64,000 nt of DNA from a virus. The DNA is taken from IMG/VR virus record IMGVR_UViG_3300009703_004110, positions 186,001 to 250,000 of that record; one strand, written 5' to 3'. Positions 9,901-19,381 of this stretch are shown here, one piece after another; within the stretch, counting starts at the first letter, position 1, and each line of letters begins with the position of its first letter. Made by a program: the position numbers and the translations under genes. The notes beneath the pieces were generated by a model. It was not told the origin of the DNA, searched no databases, and was given only the letters and a program-made list of their open reading frames with translations.

Positions 9901-10381
9901 TCTGACAAATAGCTGCAGCCTCATCGCCCTCTGTGATTAGAGTTTTAGCAACCAAACCATTAGAGCAGGCAGTTAGACAGAATAGACCTTGATTATATTT
10001 CTCAATATGTTCCCATCCAATTCGAGGGGTCTTCTTTCCCATATAACCAGAAACTTGATTTTGATAAGCCAGGAAGTTTAGATGTAATAAGTTACGATAT
10101 CCAACTTCATTTTGTGCCAACAGAACAAGGTGATGTGACTTCTTCGCAGAAAAGTCTTCTGTGAAGTATGCTTCCATGCCTGGAATTAATTTAACGCCAG
10201 TTTCTTGGCTGGCCTTCCAAGCGTCATAATGAGCCGTCATAGTTCCGTGATCAGTAACTGCTACGGCAGGGTGATCTACCTCTTTAGCTCTTTCAAATAG
10301 GTCGTGCACATTATTCATGCCGTCGAGAGGAGAGCCAACTTCGGTATGATTATGGAGACTTACAAATTTACCTTTGTTCAT
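6974..10381 (-). CDS. dnaE: DNA polymerase III alpha subunit, DnaE type
   Basis: 1135 residues, the usual length of a bacterial DnaE. The N-terminal PHP domain starts FVSLHNHTEVGSPLDGM and continues with AVTDHGTM. The C-family palm carries the catalytic motif PDIDTDFS near residues 430-436. Helix-hairpin-helix and OB-like regions follow, the OB part around TIRPKSKIRIEAIV to YLLEDAGGSTTT. No inserted proofreading exonuclease of the PolC kind is visible. It should be the phage's replicative polymerase. The start has GGAG seven bases upstream, placed inside a short upstream reading frame (10368-10451) that ends just past the polymerase start codon. Confidence 0.95.
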   Translation of the reverse strand: MNKGKFVSLHNHTEVGSPLDGMNNVHDLFERAKEVDHPAVAVTDHGTMTAHYDAWKASQETGVKLIPGMEAYFTEDFSAKKSHHLVLLAQNEVGYRNLLHLNFLAYQNQVSGYMGKKTPRIGWEHIEKYNQGLFCLTACSNGLVAKTLITEGDEAAAICQIQRFHSIFGDRFRLEIQPHALYAVNSKTGKPVDQMRLNQEMIRLSRDMGIPYVITCDAHYRDKEAAKYHDLMLAIKDKKAFDDPDRFKYGVQDMYLKTTDEIADFFGSRIATVGMKNSIDIMNACDEPSYLKPKGAMLPRYYAGDQDDYSSFKTWHQKNCASVEEDKAYLRFKCIQGFKEKLSHLDNEIRDEYWDRVTVELGVLEDKDFSSYMLIVADYTNWAKERMPVGPARGSAAGCLVAYLTGITDIDPITYDLIFERFHNNQKKSFPDIDTDFSNPGLVKEYIKERYGEDRVASISNWSTLSPKVIIKDVARSLRLGGDKTTAFKIANAITDTMGDEKTIQKEREKNKYFDAYMQDNPELNLYAEKLQNLTRNWSVHAAGVVIGEEPLSKIVPLRIEQKKDTGEALVVTQWEKTRCEDNGLIKMDLLGLKTLTVIDNTFKLIEKTTGEKLTIKDMDLKDKAVYDMIGKGGTAGVFQLESSLTPLCIKLKPRNIEDISIINAIGRPSCHPQERKKYIERRLRIKSPEYLHDSTRRALERTFGVLVYEEQAMFLAQDCAGWDLNQADALRKISKLKGKDPELVLRTEASFLKDCMSHSKMSYETAMDIWRTFIEPLGKYAFNKSHSISYSHISFYTAWLRCHYPIQFMCALINSEDPNAEKAQEYLSECANMDIEILPPYISSDGDYTIVDGGKILTGLSAVKGVGVTAIHDILGNGPYESLEWFFAKTSGRLVNKRVVQALAKAGAFDPYNIPRKTMFDQFSKFRTKVNTHLNKKKKAWIKNYTSELVNKNLLIPDKEHLDAMGVAEIQKNLKLYMSDCPILYTPAEETEEWSRKDILVAEQEVLGRTISGSLHEVFAGFFRGGSMVTAFGKIPTIRPKSKIRIEAIVKSKIKEFKIKNGRNAGQKFAKYLLEDAGGSTTTMIVWAGDYSKLKQVLTDGTPIKAICAVNEDRYTGENALSLSVLERAFGKGV

Positions 10382-10451
10382 CTTTTAACTCCACTATATC
10401 TTCTACAAATTTATCAAATTCTTTATAATAACCATATTTTTCAGGTTTCAT
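10368..10451 (-). CDS. 27-residue leader peptide overlapping the dnaE start
   Basis: ATG at 10451 with GGAG seven bases upstream opens a frame MKPEKYGYYKEF... that ends at TAA 10368-10370, 14 bases inside dnaE in another frame. The dnaE ribosome site lies within this frame. This layout fits a leader whose translation is coupled to the polymerase gene. It could also be a non-functional chance frame, but the ribosome site is good. Confidence 0.45.
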   Translation of the reverse strand: MKPEKYGYYKEFDKFVEDIVELKDEQR

Positions 10452-10516
10452 ATCTTTCTCCGTAGGGATACCATAACAAGTTTCTCTCCCTCTGTGGTTA
10501 AAGTGTGTTTATATAG

Positions 10517-10546
10517 AAACCCACGCATCATATGATACATGGGCTT
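10517..10546 (-). terminator. Hairpin after the VWA lipoprotein gene, probable terminator
   Basis: On the minus-strand RNA the arms AAGCCCATGTATCAT and ATGATGCGTGGGTTT pair along all 15 positions if three G-U pairs are allowed. On the plus strand these would be A-C mismatches, so the structure belongs to minus-strand RNA. It sits about 20 bases after the stop at 10565. The U-tract after it is short (GGGUUU), so termination may be partial. Confidence 0.6.
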
Positions 10547-10564
10547 TATTTTATGTAATCGGCC

Positions 10565-11533
10565 TTAGGTACCGGTATCTACCGCTTCTATCACATAAAT
10601 AATAGATATAAGCGTACCAACATCTGGAATATCTGTTAGATAAACCGTATTCGTAGGCTCATCGTAATACCAATCAAACCACTCATCTGCATTTGCAAAG
10701 ACCCTGATAGTGTCTGGATCATATGGAATCTCAGATAATGGCCATTCCTCATTAAGCTCTGGCACATGGTCTCTGGCTTCCGCTAATATATTTTCCCATC
10801 TTGAGGGATCGCAGAAGCTTGCAATTTGTTCTGCTACATCAATATATCCTGTACCAATCTGCTCAACATTACACTCTGGGTAAGTTGCTGCATCAGTATC
10901 AGAATATACAATGGCAGCCTCCGTGGTTTTAAATGGATGTGATTTAAACGTAGAAATCAAAGATTCATAAGAAGCGACACTATATGAGCTTTGATCGGGC
11001 TCATCAGAGACAAAGATAATTAATAAATCAGCCTCCTGTCTGTGAAAATCGTCATCAAATGCTGTAGATTGTACTGCAACATCAATTCCTTGTTCATAAT
11101 ATCCGCTTTGACCTAAGTATGAAAAAAGTGCATTTAATTTATACTCTGCATTCGCATCATCCCATCCTACCCATCCATATGATTCATCATCTGGATCAGC
11201 AGAACGTAACATAACTCGCCATTCTAAGTCAGAAAAATCATTTCCAACCAAAGACAAATACATGTCTGGAATATAAGTTGCGAGCATTTCTTGCTCATCA
11301 CTCATCGAACCAGATTCATCTACAATAAATAAAATATCTAAAGCTTGGTTGTAAATATAACCTTGCTCCAATACACTTTCACCGACAGTTTCCTCAATAA
11401 CTTCTTCAACAACCTCTTCAATAATTACATTTTCAACAACAACTTCTTCATTAGTAACAACACCATAGTCTGGGGAACAGCTTATCGACAAAAGCAAAAA
11501 CAATCCTAATAAGGCCCTAGGCCATAGTGTCAT
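10565..11533 (-). CDS. Putative lipoprotein with von Willebrand A (MIDAS) domain
   Basis: 322 residues. A signal peptide (basic start, hydrophobic LLGLFLLLSIS) leads to Cys19, a probable but non-ideal lipobox (SIS-C). A glutamate/valine-rich linker follows, then a VWA domain with the metal site DESGSMS at residues 72-78 and strands FIVDES and DLLIIFVSDEPD. It would sit in the cell envelope and bind a protein ligand through the metal site. Such proteins are common in bacterial genomes but unusual next to phage replication genes. Possible roles are superinfection exclusion or host-envelope change; both are inference. Confidence 0.7.
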   Translation of the reverse strand: MTLWPRALLGLFLLLSISCSPDYGVVTNEEVVVENVIIEEVVEEVIEETVGESVLEQGYIYNQALDILFIVDESGSMSDEQEMLATYIPDMYLSLVGNDFSDLEWRVMLRSADPDDESYGWVGWDDANAEYKLNALFSYLGQSGYYEQGIDVAVQSTAFDDDFHRQEADLLIIFVSDEPDQSSYSVASYESLISTFKSHPFKTTEAAIVYSDTDAATYPECNVEQIGTGYIDVAEQIASFCDPSRWENILAEARDHVPELNEEWPLSEIPYDPDTIRVFANADEWFDWYYDEPTNTVYLTDIPDVGTLISIIYVIEAVDTGT

Positions 11534-11543
11534 AGTCTCTCCT

Positions 11544-11831
11544 TTAGCTTACCAAGTCTGCTATATTGGCGTATATCTCTGACACCACGTCAGGGTCTAT
11601 ATCGCCCTTTAACATACGAATAGCGACTTTAACTTCTTTCTTTGGAAGGCCGTATTCGTCTACAAAATCATTTGTAGTCTCTTTAATCTTCTCTCTAATT
11701 TCCTTTACTTCATCTTCATATGCTTTTAATGTCTTTACGAAGGCACGAATCTGCTCAATGCTACAAGTAGTAGCATTAGTTTTTTCGTTATCTCCGACAT
11801 ATACTTTTAATCTAATGTTTTCACCAACCAT
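11544..11831 (-). CDS. GapR-like (DUF2312-type) DNA-binding protein, tentative
   Basis: 95 residues. The segment EQIRAFVKTLKAYEDEVKEI, followed by a charged helix and KKEVKVAIRMLKGD, follows the pattern of the GapR/DUF2312 family (EQLRsFVerIerLEeE...), small coiled-coil proteins that clamp overtwisted DNA. The N-terminal extension (VGENIRLKVYVGDNEKTN) is different. The family call rests on pattern only. It lies between the VWA lipoprotein gene and the giant gene. Confidence 0.45.
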   Translation of the reverse strand: MVGENIRLKVYVGDNEKTNATTCSIEQIRAFVKTLKAYEDEVKEIREKIKETTNDFVDEYGLPKKEVKVAIRMLKGDIDPDVVSEIYANIADLVS

Positions 11832-11844
11832 AACAACTCCTAAT

Positions 11845-14800
11845 TTAGATTCTATATCGAATCATATGATCATACTCTGCCTCTAGAATAGCCTCCCTGA
11901 CTAATACTTCAGGGTCTAGCTCCTCTAATCTCCTATTTAACATGATACCGGCGAGAATTTTCAGCCTCTTAGCCATTTTATCAATAACTTCACTCTCTTT
12001 AATTCTCGGCTCTACACTCGTAGCACCAGAAGCTGAATCTTCAACGAACTTCAGAATAGAGCGTCTGGCCCTATTGGCCATAAGTTTCGCTACCGCTTCT
12101 GGGCTCGCTTTTCTTCCGCTGCCACCAGGCTTTACTGCTGACATTCCATATCCCGTGGTACCTGACCTAACGCTAGCTAAGTCGCCCATAGTGGCGACAC
12201 CATCTGGACCTATTTCTGATGGAGTCGCCTTGTCAGTATGAACGCCATACACATATTGTATATAACTACCAATATCTTGATCGGCGTCAGGGTCTTTTGG
12301 ATCTGGACCTTCACGAACATCATAATATTTACCAGGATGATTCATCCATCCGGTTGTATCTCCAGGACCAGATACACGTAATAAATCATTTAACTGATTT
12401 ATTTCCTGCTGACTCCATTCAATACCACGAGGATCGATCATAGTCAAAGCCTCATCTATACCAACTTCTCTACCCATAACTTCTTCAGATAGTTCCATAA
12501 CTCTTCGTACACCATAAACATTTATAATGAAGTCGATTAATTTTGCTTTAACTGAATCACTAAGCTCAGTGGATCCAGTTATATAAGAGTTATTAATCAA
12601 CCTATAAGCATTATGAGGGTCTGTCAGCAATAGAGAAATTTCATTGGTTCCAGTTTCAATGGAGTAAGTATGTAACTTAAACGTTAGCTCTTGGATTTGG
12701 GCCTTTGTTTGTGGATCCGGATCTCTAGCGTATCTCTTGTATAGAGACATAACCTTTGGAATCATAGTTTTTGCGTCAGCCTGCCTATGAGACGGGTAGC
12801 CGGCGTAACCAAGCTTGCCCTTTCTCTGCGCATATAACTGCTCAAATATATCTGCAGAGTAAAATTCTAGAGAACCTTTCTCGGGCCTCTTCGAAGGTGT
12901 GCGATATGAACCAGTGGTTGTTTTAAATCTCAATGGAAGCTCATTCCTTCTGGATCTAAGCTCTTCCATTCTTAAGTCGTGAGCCTCTTTAAGTCTCGCA
13001 GACATATCATCGTATGCCTCTCCCTTTAAGTCTCCAATCTTTTCAATGGCTCGGCTATACTGCTGAACAGCTTCTTCCATCAGACCCTCAACTCTATAAA
13101 GAGTTAAGTAATCAGGTTCAGATAAGCCTCTTTGGAACAAGAATGATATATCTACCGGCTCTCCAGCAAGATCCACTACAACAGAGAAGTCAAGAACCTT
13201 AAGCTCTGTTTGTGCCGCAGTTGATTTAGCCTGCCTAGTTCCTCTATGGAATGGCAAACTAATACCTACGAAACCTGCTCCACCATATCCCTGCTCTACG
13301 GCAGGCCACTGCTGCATGATAGCTTTATTCTGCTTCATTGAGCGTGCGTCAACCATTCCAATCTGCATCTTTGAAGAATCAAAGTTAAGCTCTGGGTTAA
13401 CAATATGTGACTGATTAGGATATCTAGTATCAGGCATATCTGTAATCTGATATCCAGAAGTTCCAATCTTTGGTACTCGTTGATTATTCCATATATACCC
13501 AACATTGCTATTTCTAAGCGGCATGTTGGCTACAGGGAAAAATTTGTTTAGTTCTGATACAATCCACTCAGACGTCTGATCCGTAGACTCACTAAGCTTG
13601 GTTCCAACAAACTCCTTGGCCCTACTGATATTCTGAGGTGTCGTAGCAAAACGATTTGCCCAACTTATAATTAACACAAGCCTCTGATAGGCTCTATCGA
13701 TCTTATCGGTAGTAAGCTCGTCATCTTCATTTAAGAATAAGCTCTCATAATCTTGGCCATGAAGAGGCTCTTCATCAATGTTGTCCAAGAAGTCTTGAGT
13801 CATATTCATAATTGTATTAGGGTCAGTTAAATCAACACCAATATCATAGCCAATGTATCTATCACTTCCTTCAACAAGGTACTCTTGTGCAAATTCTGAA
13901 ATTGCAGACGCCATGTAAGACGAGAACGCCAGTAAGAACATCTTCTGTATGTACAATGATACACCGACGGCTCTCTTCTTCTTTTCAGGTGAGGCGGACT
14001 CTGGAGTTGATGCTAAGTAATACAGTAGCTTTTGAGAACCGCCGACTGCTCCTTCGGCAAATTTAATAGCAGCTCTTTCGACTCTGTTAATAAATCTTCT
14101 TTGGGCAGTAGCAGGAAGTATTGCCCTACCAGTCTCATCAGACTCAACAAAATCCTTGATAGCTTTAGATAATACATTTACAGCAATATCCTTAGAAGTA
14201 TCCCATGGTTTAATAACCGAAAAAGTCTCTACGTATGACTCAATTTTGGCAACCAAGCCAGCGACGTTTGAAGCCACATAATCATCAACTTCTACGGCGC
14301 CATCTATCTCTGCAATTTCAGCTAAAGCCTTAGAGGCAAGCGGCTCAAGGGGTACTGGAGTTTTCTTTGTAATCAAAAAGACTTCTGCCATTCCAGTATC
14401 AACAATTCCATTGTTCCAAACAGCTATAACGTTCAATGCCGATCTTAGAGCCCTAGCAAGAGCGCCTGTTTTGGCGTTGCAGTAATCTTCTAGATTTGTA
14501 ATCGTACCTCTATGTGACTCGATCGAAATAGAGCCAGGTATTGGACTCACCTTCTTTCTGCTATCTATATCAAATGCGGCCTTTCTATAGTCATCAGCCC
14601 ACTGTCTTTCAGAAGTAGTAATGCCAACGCCATCCCTACCGAGAGTTGTGTCTAACACTTCTTGTCGTATACCTTCATAGTATCCCCTTCCAAGCAGTGC
14701 TGCACTTGCGCTTCCTTCTCCGGACCAGGCCTGTAGCGCCAATCTCAATGAGTCTTTGAAGACGTAATCTCCATCAGGACCTTTAATCTTTAGATACACG

Positions 14801-17800
14801 ATTCTATTTAGTGCTCTTTTGTATTCTTCTGGATCTGATTGAGCTAGCGCTGCCAACCCTGAACGCTGCCTGAACGCATTAACCTCTCGGTCCTTTGGTT
14901 CTGCTTCCATCCATTCGTCATAGTAAACGTATCTTCTGGTAGAAAGAGGGTCTAGCTTCATAATGTCCCCTCTTATACGTAGATGCTCCCATGCTTGAGA
15001 TTTACCGCTTACAATGTCGCGATAATTAGACATCTTGTCGCCTCTTAGGCTCATGGACATATGAGATTCACCAAATTTGATACTGTCTTCTATCTTAAAC
15101 CTATGACCGAATGGACATACCAATAGGAATCCTTTTAGACTGTTAAACAATGGGTCTTTCGCTTTAGCCATGCCTTCGGATATAAGCTTTGATAGCTTAG
15201 TTATCCTACTTCGAATTCTAGCTGCCTCAACAGTAGTCGGGGCTTGTGGTTGTGGTTCATTAACAAGCTCTGGAAGAACTGACATAATATCACTAACATC
15301 AACACCCTCTTTCAAGAAATATTCTAGCAGGTCTACAAACAATCCTGGATTTTGTGGATTCTTATGTATCTCTCGCATCATTGAAATAAAGCCATCTGAG
15401 CTTTGCGGATTTCGATCAAAAGAAGATAATGAAGTCTGTGCTCCACAAACCAAATATCCCAATGAGCCATCAGGTATGTCTGCGTCAGGCTCTCCTAAAG
15501 GATTTGTTGGAAGGGGCTGTGTACTCTCCATATCTCTGTGATGTATCCCAGTATATGGTATTGCATAAGTGGTGTGAGTCTTATTTACATGCTGCCCACT
15601 TACTTCGTCCTTAATCATATCTGGAGATATACGACATGGGCACCTGAAGAAGTTTTTAGAGAACTTATATCCACCAGCACCACGTGACTTCATATGGTCA
15701 CGTAAGTCTGCATCAGAATCTTTTATTCTTGACTCATGGGAGCCATTATTCCTGCTTAGAGAACCTGGAGTCCATCCCGGCTGAATAATACCAGTGTAAT
15801 CAGCAGACTCTCTTACCTTTCTGCTTAGCAATCTTAAGCCACGTTTTACATTATAGACCTCAGTCTGATCAGTATATGACTCTATATCTAAATCTTTAAT
15901 AATTTCTTGAGCCTCTAAAACAGTGGCCCTATCCAAAGTTGCAGGATTGGCTGAAATCAGCTCTAAGGCGTATTCGATCTTTTCTCTATCAGATGCCATC
16001 TCTCCCGGCTTAGGTCTCACTAAGGATTCCTGCCTGGTTAGCTTCTGTAATGAGATACCACAAGACGAATTCTGAGTAGGATATGGGCAACGGAACATAT
16101 TTTGATTTACATTATGCGTTCCAAGTACTCGTCCGCCAAGCTGTGAAATAGCGGCGGCCCTTCTCTGCCATCCTTCTTCGTGTTTTGGTATGCTATTTGA
16201 CGCAATTAAAGCTCTGATCTCATCCCAGGTTTTAGCGCCCTGATAATTTCCTACTGCTGGAGCGTTAAATGGTCCGGCCCCTTGTAACTTCTTAGTAGTT
16301 ATTGGAGTGTCAGTTTCGACATTGTATGGAACTACCATAGGAACATCAAAACCTCTGTACTCAATATCTGCCTTTTTAGCCTTTGGAGTGGTCCAATTTA
16401 TCTCTTTGTAGCATACCGGGCAATTTGATCTTGAAGAATAAACAGTCGATACTCCTGACTGCTTACCATGCAAACTTCTAAATGCTCTCTGAATTGTAAA
16501 TCCGGTCTTAATGTCAAGAGCCTGGATAGTATCTTTTCTATCTGAATAGAATGAAGGTGAGTTTACATCAAATACTTCAAAATACTTAGACCTAATAGAA
16601 GATCTCGCTCTGGCAAGATAGTTATTCCTAAGCTCTCCGTTATCAATTTCTTCGTTATTTATGTTAGTACCATCTGAAGTCTTAAATGTAACAGCCTTAG
16701 AGCCTGTAATATGTCCAAATAGAGAGTAATTTATGCAGAAAGCTAAGGAGTAATACAGTGTATCAAATAAATCTGTATCATTACGAAGCCTAGTTGAGAG
16801 AAGATCGCTGGTTAGTTCCAAATTAAAGTTACTAAACGCCTTCTGCCCACCAAGTGCCTGCATAATTGCGCTTCTATTGTCAAGGACGAAAAGCCTTGTT
16901 TCCCAATCCTTTGCCTTTACAGCGTGGAATAGTTTATTAAATTTTTGCCTAGAAGAACCTGCCCTAGCTTTATCGCGCTCATAAACACTTTCAGTTTCGC
17001 GGTTGATGGCAAGCAACGCTTCTCTAATCTTATTGTAAGTGGTACTAAGACCTTCGGCATTAACATAAGGAACGCCATCTGGCCCTAGCTCTACAAATGC
17101 CGGCATACCAGACAGAAATGCCGCCTGCAATATAGCAGTTGGATCATCTACATCAGATGCATCTCTTCCTCTCTCCTCTAGATTGGCTTCATCATCTTCA
17201 TCTAAAGACGTTTGATTCGGCTTTAAAATCCTTACCTTCTGATCTTTCTTTTTACGTTTAGGTTTTTCTACTGGCAGCTCTGCTGTCGGCGGAACAGTTT
17301 CTGCTGACATATCTTCAAGCTGCTTAACCCAGGCATCAATAAAATCTAAGCTCTCAGTCGGGTCTCCACTAAATGGGAGAATCAAGTTCTTGATATTTCT
17401 AATGGTTTTAGAGATATTTCCAAGTAGTATTCGTGAGCTTTCTACTCGCCACTTTGGGTACGCAGTCTGTGGAGGTGATAACCTAACAAGGTCCGCCTCT
17501 GCTTTCGTCATTCTCTGTGTATCCAAATCCTCTTCGGCTTCTTCGATTTCTTCTTCTTGATCATCTGGGAGTGCCACGTCTTCATCTTCTAATCCACCCG
17601 GAAGATCTGCATCTTCGTCATCTGGCAAATCTTGATGGATATACGCGCCTGATGGTGCCTCTGGAGTAACCTCTACAATTCTTCGGTCTTCTCGTTTGTC
17701 ATCATCTGCGGCATTCTCTGCTCTTCCAGCGGCAGCACGAACCTTGTCTAAGCCGGCAAGCATTTCACTTGAAGTTGCCGACATAAAATTGTCAAGACCA

Positions 17801-18003
17801 ACGGATTGGATGATCTGCCTGATATTGAATTGCACAAGAAAGGTACCAACAAGCTTTAGGGATTCACGCAGGTCTGCCTTCTTCCCTCTAGAAAGAAGAT
17901 CTGCATGTATCTGTGACAAAAGTGCTTTATATTTTCTGGTATACTCAAAGCTATTAAGTCCAACTAAAATATTTTCGAGCGTTTCTTGATCTGCAATTTG
18001 CAT
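11845..18003 (-). CDS. Giant 2052-residue protein with several Cys pairs, function unknown
   Basis: The largest gene in the window, one tenth of its length. After a helical start comes a very acidic linker (about residues 120-165, repeated DLPDD/DEED runs), then a basic PKRKKKDQK stretch. Cysteine pairs are spread through the middle: CPVC near 526, CPYP...C near 639, CPC near 788, a single Cys near 851 and CPFGH near 963, which could form zinc knuckles. There is no polymerase NADFDGD motif, no Walker motif and no clear repeat. It could be a virion-packaged or large structural protein; this is inference from size and phage context. The start at 18003 follows AGGG. Confidence 0.6.
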   Translation of the reverse strand: MQIADQETLENILVGLNSFEYTRKYKALLSQIHADLLSRGKKADLRESLKLVGTFLVQFNIRQIIQSVGLDNFMSATSSEMLAGLDKVRAAAGRAENAADDDKREDRRIVEVTPEAPSGAYIHQDLPDDEDADLPGGLEDEDVALPDDQEEEIEEAEEDLDTQRMTKAEADLVRLSPPQTAYPKWRVESSRILLGNISKTIRNIKNLILPFSGDPTESLDFIDAWVKQLEDMSAETVPPTAELPVEKPKRKKKDQKVRILKPNQTSLDEDDEANLEERGRDASDVDDPTAILQAAFLSGMPAFVELGPDGVPYVNAEGLSTTYNKIREALLAINRETESVYERDKARAGSSRQKFNKLFHAVKAKDWETRLFVLDNRSAIMQALGGQKAFSNFNLELTSDLLSTRLRNDTDLFDTLYYSLAFCINYSLFGHITGSKAVTFKTSDGTNINNEEIDNGELRNNYLARARSSIRSKYFEVFDVNSPSFYSDRKDTIQALDIKTGFTIQRAFRSLHGKQSGVSTVYSSRSNCPVCYKEINWTTPKAKKADIEYRGFDVPMVVPYNVETDTPITTKKLQGAGPFNAPAVGNYQGAKTWDEIRALIASNSIPKHEEGWQRRAAAISQLGGRVLGTHNVNQNMFRCPYPTQNSSCGISLQKLTRQESLVRPKPGEMASDREKIEYALELISANPATLDRATVLEAQEIIKDLDIESYTDQTEVYNVKRGLRLLSRKVRESADYTGIIQPGWTPGSLSRNNGSHESRIKDSDADLRDHMKSRGAGGYKFSKNFFRCPCRISPDMIKDEVSGQHVNKTHTTYAIPYTGIHHRDMESTQPLPTNPLGEPDADIPDGSLGYLVCGAQTSLSSFDRNPQSSDGFISMMREIHKNPQNPGLFVDLLEYFLKEGVDVSDIMSVLPELVNEPQPQAPTTVEAARIRSRITKLSKLISEGMAKAKDPLFNSLKGFLLVCPFGHRFKIEDSIKFGESHMSMSLRGDKMSNYRDIVSGKSQAWEHLRIRGDIMKLDPLSTRRYVYYDEWMEAEPKDREVNAFRQRSGLAALAQSDPEEYKRALNRIVYLKIKGPDGDYVFKDSLRLALQAWSGEGSASAALLGRGYYEGIRQEVLDTTLGRDGVGITTSERQWADDYRKAAFDIDSRKKVSPIPGSISIESHRGTITNLEDYCNAKTGALARALRSALNVIAVWNNGIVDTGMAEVFLITKKTPVPLEPLASKALAEIAEIDGAVEVDDYVASNVAGLVAKIESYVETFSVIKPWDTSKDIAVNVLSKAIKDFVESDETGRAILPATAQRRFINRVERAAIKFAEGAVGGSQKLLYYLASTPESASPEKKKRAVGVSLYIQKMFLLAFSSYMASAISEFAQEYLVEGSDRYIGYDIGVDLTDPNTIMNMTQDFLDNIDEEPLHGQDYESLFLNEDDELTTDKIDRAYQRLVLIISWANRFATTPQNISRAKEFVGTKLSESTDQTSEWIVSELNKFFPVANMPLRNSNVGYIWNNQRVPKIGTSGYQITDMPDTRYPNQSHIVNPELNFDSSKMQIGMVDARSMKQNKAIMQQWPAVEQGYGGAGFVGISLPFHRGTRQAKSTAAQTELKVLDFSVVVDLAGEPVDISFLFQRGLSEPDYLTLYRVEGLMEEAVQQYSRAIEKIGDLKGEAYDDMSARLKEAHDLRMEELRSRRNELPLRFKTTTGSYRTPSKRPEKGSLEFYSADIFEQLYAQRKGKLGYAGYPSHRQADAKTMIPKVMSLYKRYARDPDPQTKAQIQELTFKLHTYSIETGTNEISLLLTDPHNAYRLINNSYITGSTELSDSVKAKLIDFIINVYGVRRVMELSEEVMGREVGIDEALTMIDPRGIEWSQQEINQLNDLLRVSGPGDTTGWMNHPGKYYDVREGPDPKDPDADQDIGSYIQYVYGVHTDKATPSEIGPDGVATMGDLASVRSGTTGYGMSAVKPGGSGRKASPEAVAKLMANRARRSILKFVEDSASGATSVEPRIKESEVIDKMAKRLKILAGIMLNRRLEELDPEVLVREAILEAEYDHMIRYRI

Positions 18004-18034
18004 TATATTACCCTATCAGATGTTCAAACTATAC

Positions 18035-19381
18035 CTAATCATTAGTAGCTGAATCTGTATAGAGATCACCGATTCTCTCTACAGCTACTTCGAAGGCCCG
18101 CTGGAGCTTTGCCTCCTCAGACCTGGTCTTTGCTACGAGTATAATACTGTCGTTTCTAGATAGATTTAGAAAATTAGTACAAGTTTTGTTTATTTTCGTA
18201 GTTAATGCCTGATTATCAGCATTTTTATTAAGTTCTAAAATAGAGCTTCCAATAATATCTGATAAAACGTCAGGAGGGGTCTTCCCGTATAAATCTAGTG
18301 TCACTATATCCCATAGAGGCCTCATCATTAGGGATTTAAAGTACGTAATTTCCCCATCTTTATTCATAGCCTTTATATTTGATAAAGAGTCGGCAAAGTA
18401 TGGAGTTAGATCAGAGTCATTACAGACTATCTTTTTATATAACAAGGAAAGCTTTTCATTTCCGGTCCTTTCCATCGGCAATAAAATTCCGTAAACCCTA
18501 TTCTTTGTCTGCTTGTCCTTATCTTTTGCTATCGTTTGGTAAATTGCAGGCTTAATACCAAATAAAATATATCCTATTTGGGGTGTTGTACCGTCGAACC
18601 CCGATTCTTTGTAAATTGGATTTCCATCTATTGGATAATCTGAAATCAAATTATGCAACTTATGAATACGGCCAAAATAGGGGTTCTCTCCCATGGTTCC
18701 ATCTACAATGCTTGGAAGCACCTCAAGAGCTTTGTTATAGCTTTTAAAAAGTCCGCTCTTTAGATTGGATATGATACTTTCCAAGCTCTTAATTGCATCA
18801 TATACCTCAATCGCAGAATCTGTTTCTGGCAAAGACACTGATCGAATGGATTCTTCTAAATATAATCCCGCAGAATATAGAATCGCCTGTACGCGCGCGC
18901 GCTCCTTGCCAATTCTAGCAGGCTCTAACTTAATAAGCTCTGTGATACTGGCCTTAGAGATGCGCTCTTTCTCAGCAGCTATTGTACTGCCATTTTTATT
19001 GACCTCTAAAGATATTAGTTGATCGTAAAAGTAAGGATTCTGAATTACGTTAATTTCTTGGACTCTAATACCAAGAAACTCATCTCTTTTATCCAATAAA
19101 TACTCAAGTCTTTTCTCAAATTTTGAAGCAAGCATATCCAGACTGAAACAACCATAAGATTCATAGAACTTATGTCTTGAAGTTCTATATAGTTGTATAG
19201 CATAAGAAATTTCATCTGTAGTAGTAAATCCCATAGAGTGGAAGGGAATGTTTAAAAATTCCACTTCCATATCTAAGAGTCTTTTTTGTGCAGGTGATAA
19301 CTTCTCAAGGCTTTTCAACATTCGAACGCGGTATTCAGCTATATCTAGTTCGTTCTGAATATACTTAGCAACTTGTGTCAT
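18035..19381 (-). CDS. Hypothetical protein, 448 residues
   Basis: Mostly alpha-helical and charged, with a potential helical N-terminal half (LEKLSPAQKRLLDMEVEFL) and no metal or nucleotide motif. Its ATG overlaps the stop of the sigma-factor gene (ATGA), and it lies 32 bases before the giant gene, so the three are probably co-transcribed. I do not recognise the family. Confidence 0.5.
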   Translation of the reverse strand: MTQVAKYIQNELDIAEYRVRMLKSLEKLSPAQKRLLDMEVEFLNIPFHSMGFTTTDEISYAIQLYRTSRHKFYESYGCFSLDMLASKFEKRLEYLLDKRDEFLGIRVQEINVIQNPYFYDQLISLEVNKNGSTIAAEKERISKASITELIKLEPARIGKERARVQAILYSAGLYLEESIRSVSLPETDSAIEVYDAIKSLESIISNLKSGLFKSYNKALEVLPSIVDGTMGENPYFGRIHKLHNLISDYPIDGNPIYKESGFDGTTPQIGYILFGIKPAIYQTIAKDKDKQTKNRVYGILLPMERTGNEKLSLLYKKIVCNDSDLTPYFADSLSNIKAMNKDGEITYFKSLMMRPLWDIVTLDLYGKTPPDVLSDIIGSSILELNKNADNQALTTKINKTCTNFLNLSRNDSIILVAKTRSEEAKLQRAFEVAVERIGDLYTDSATND

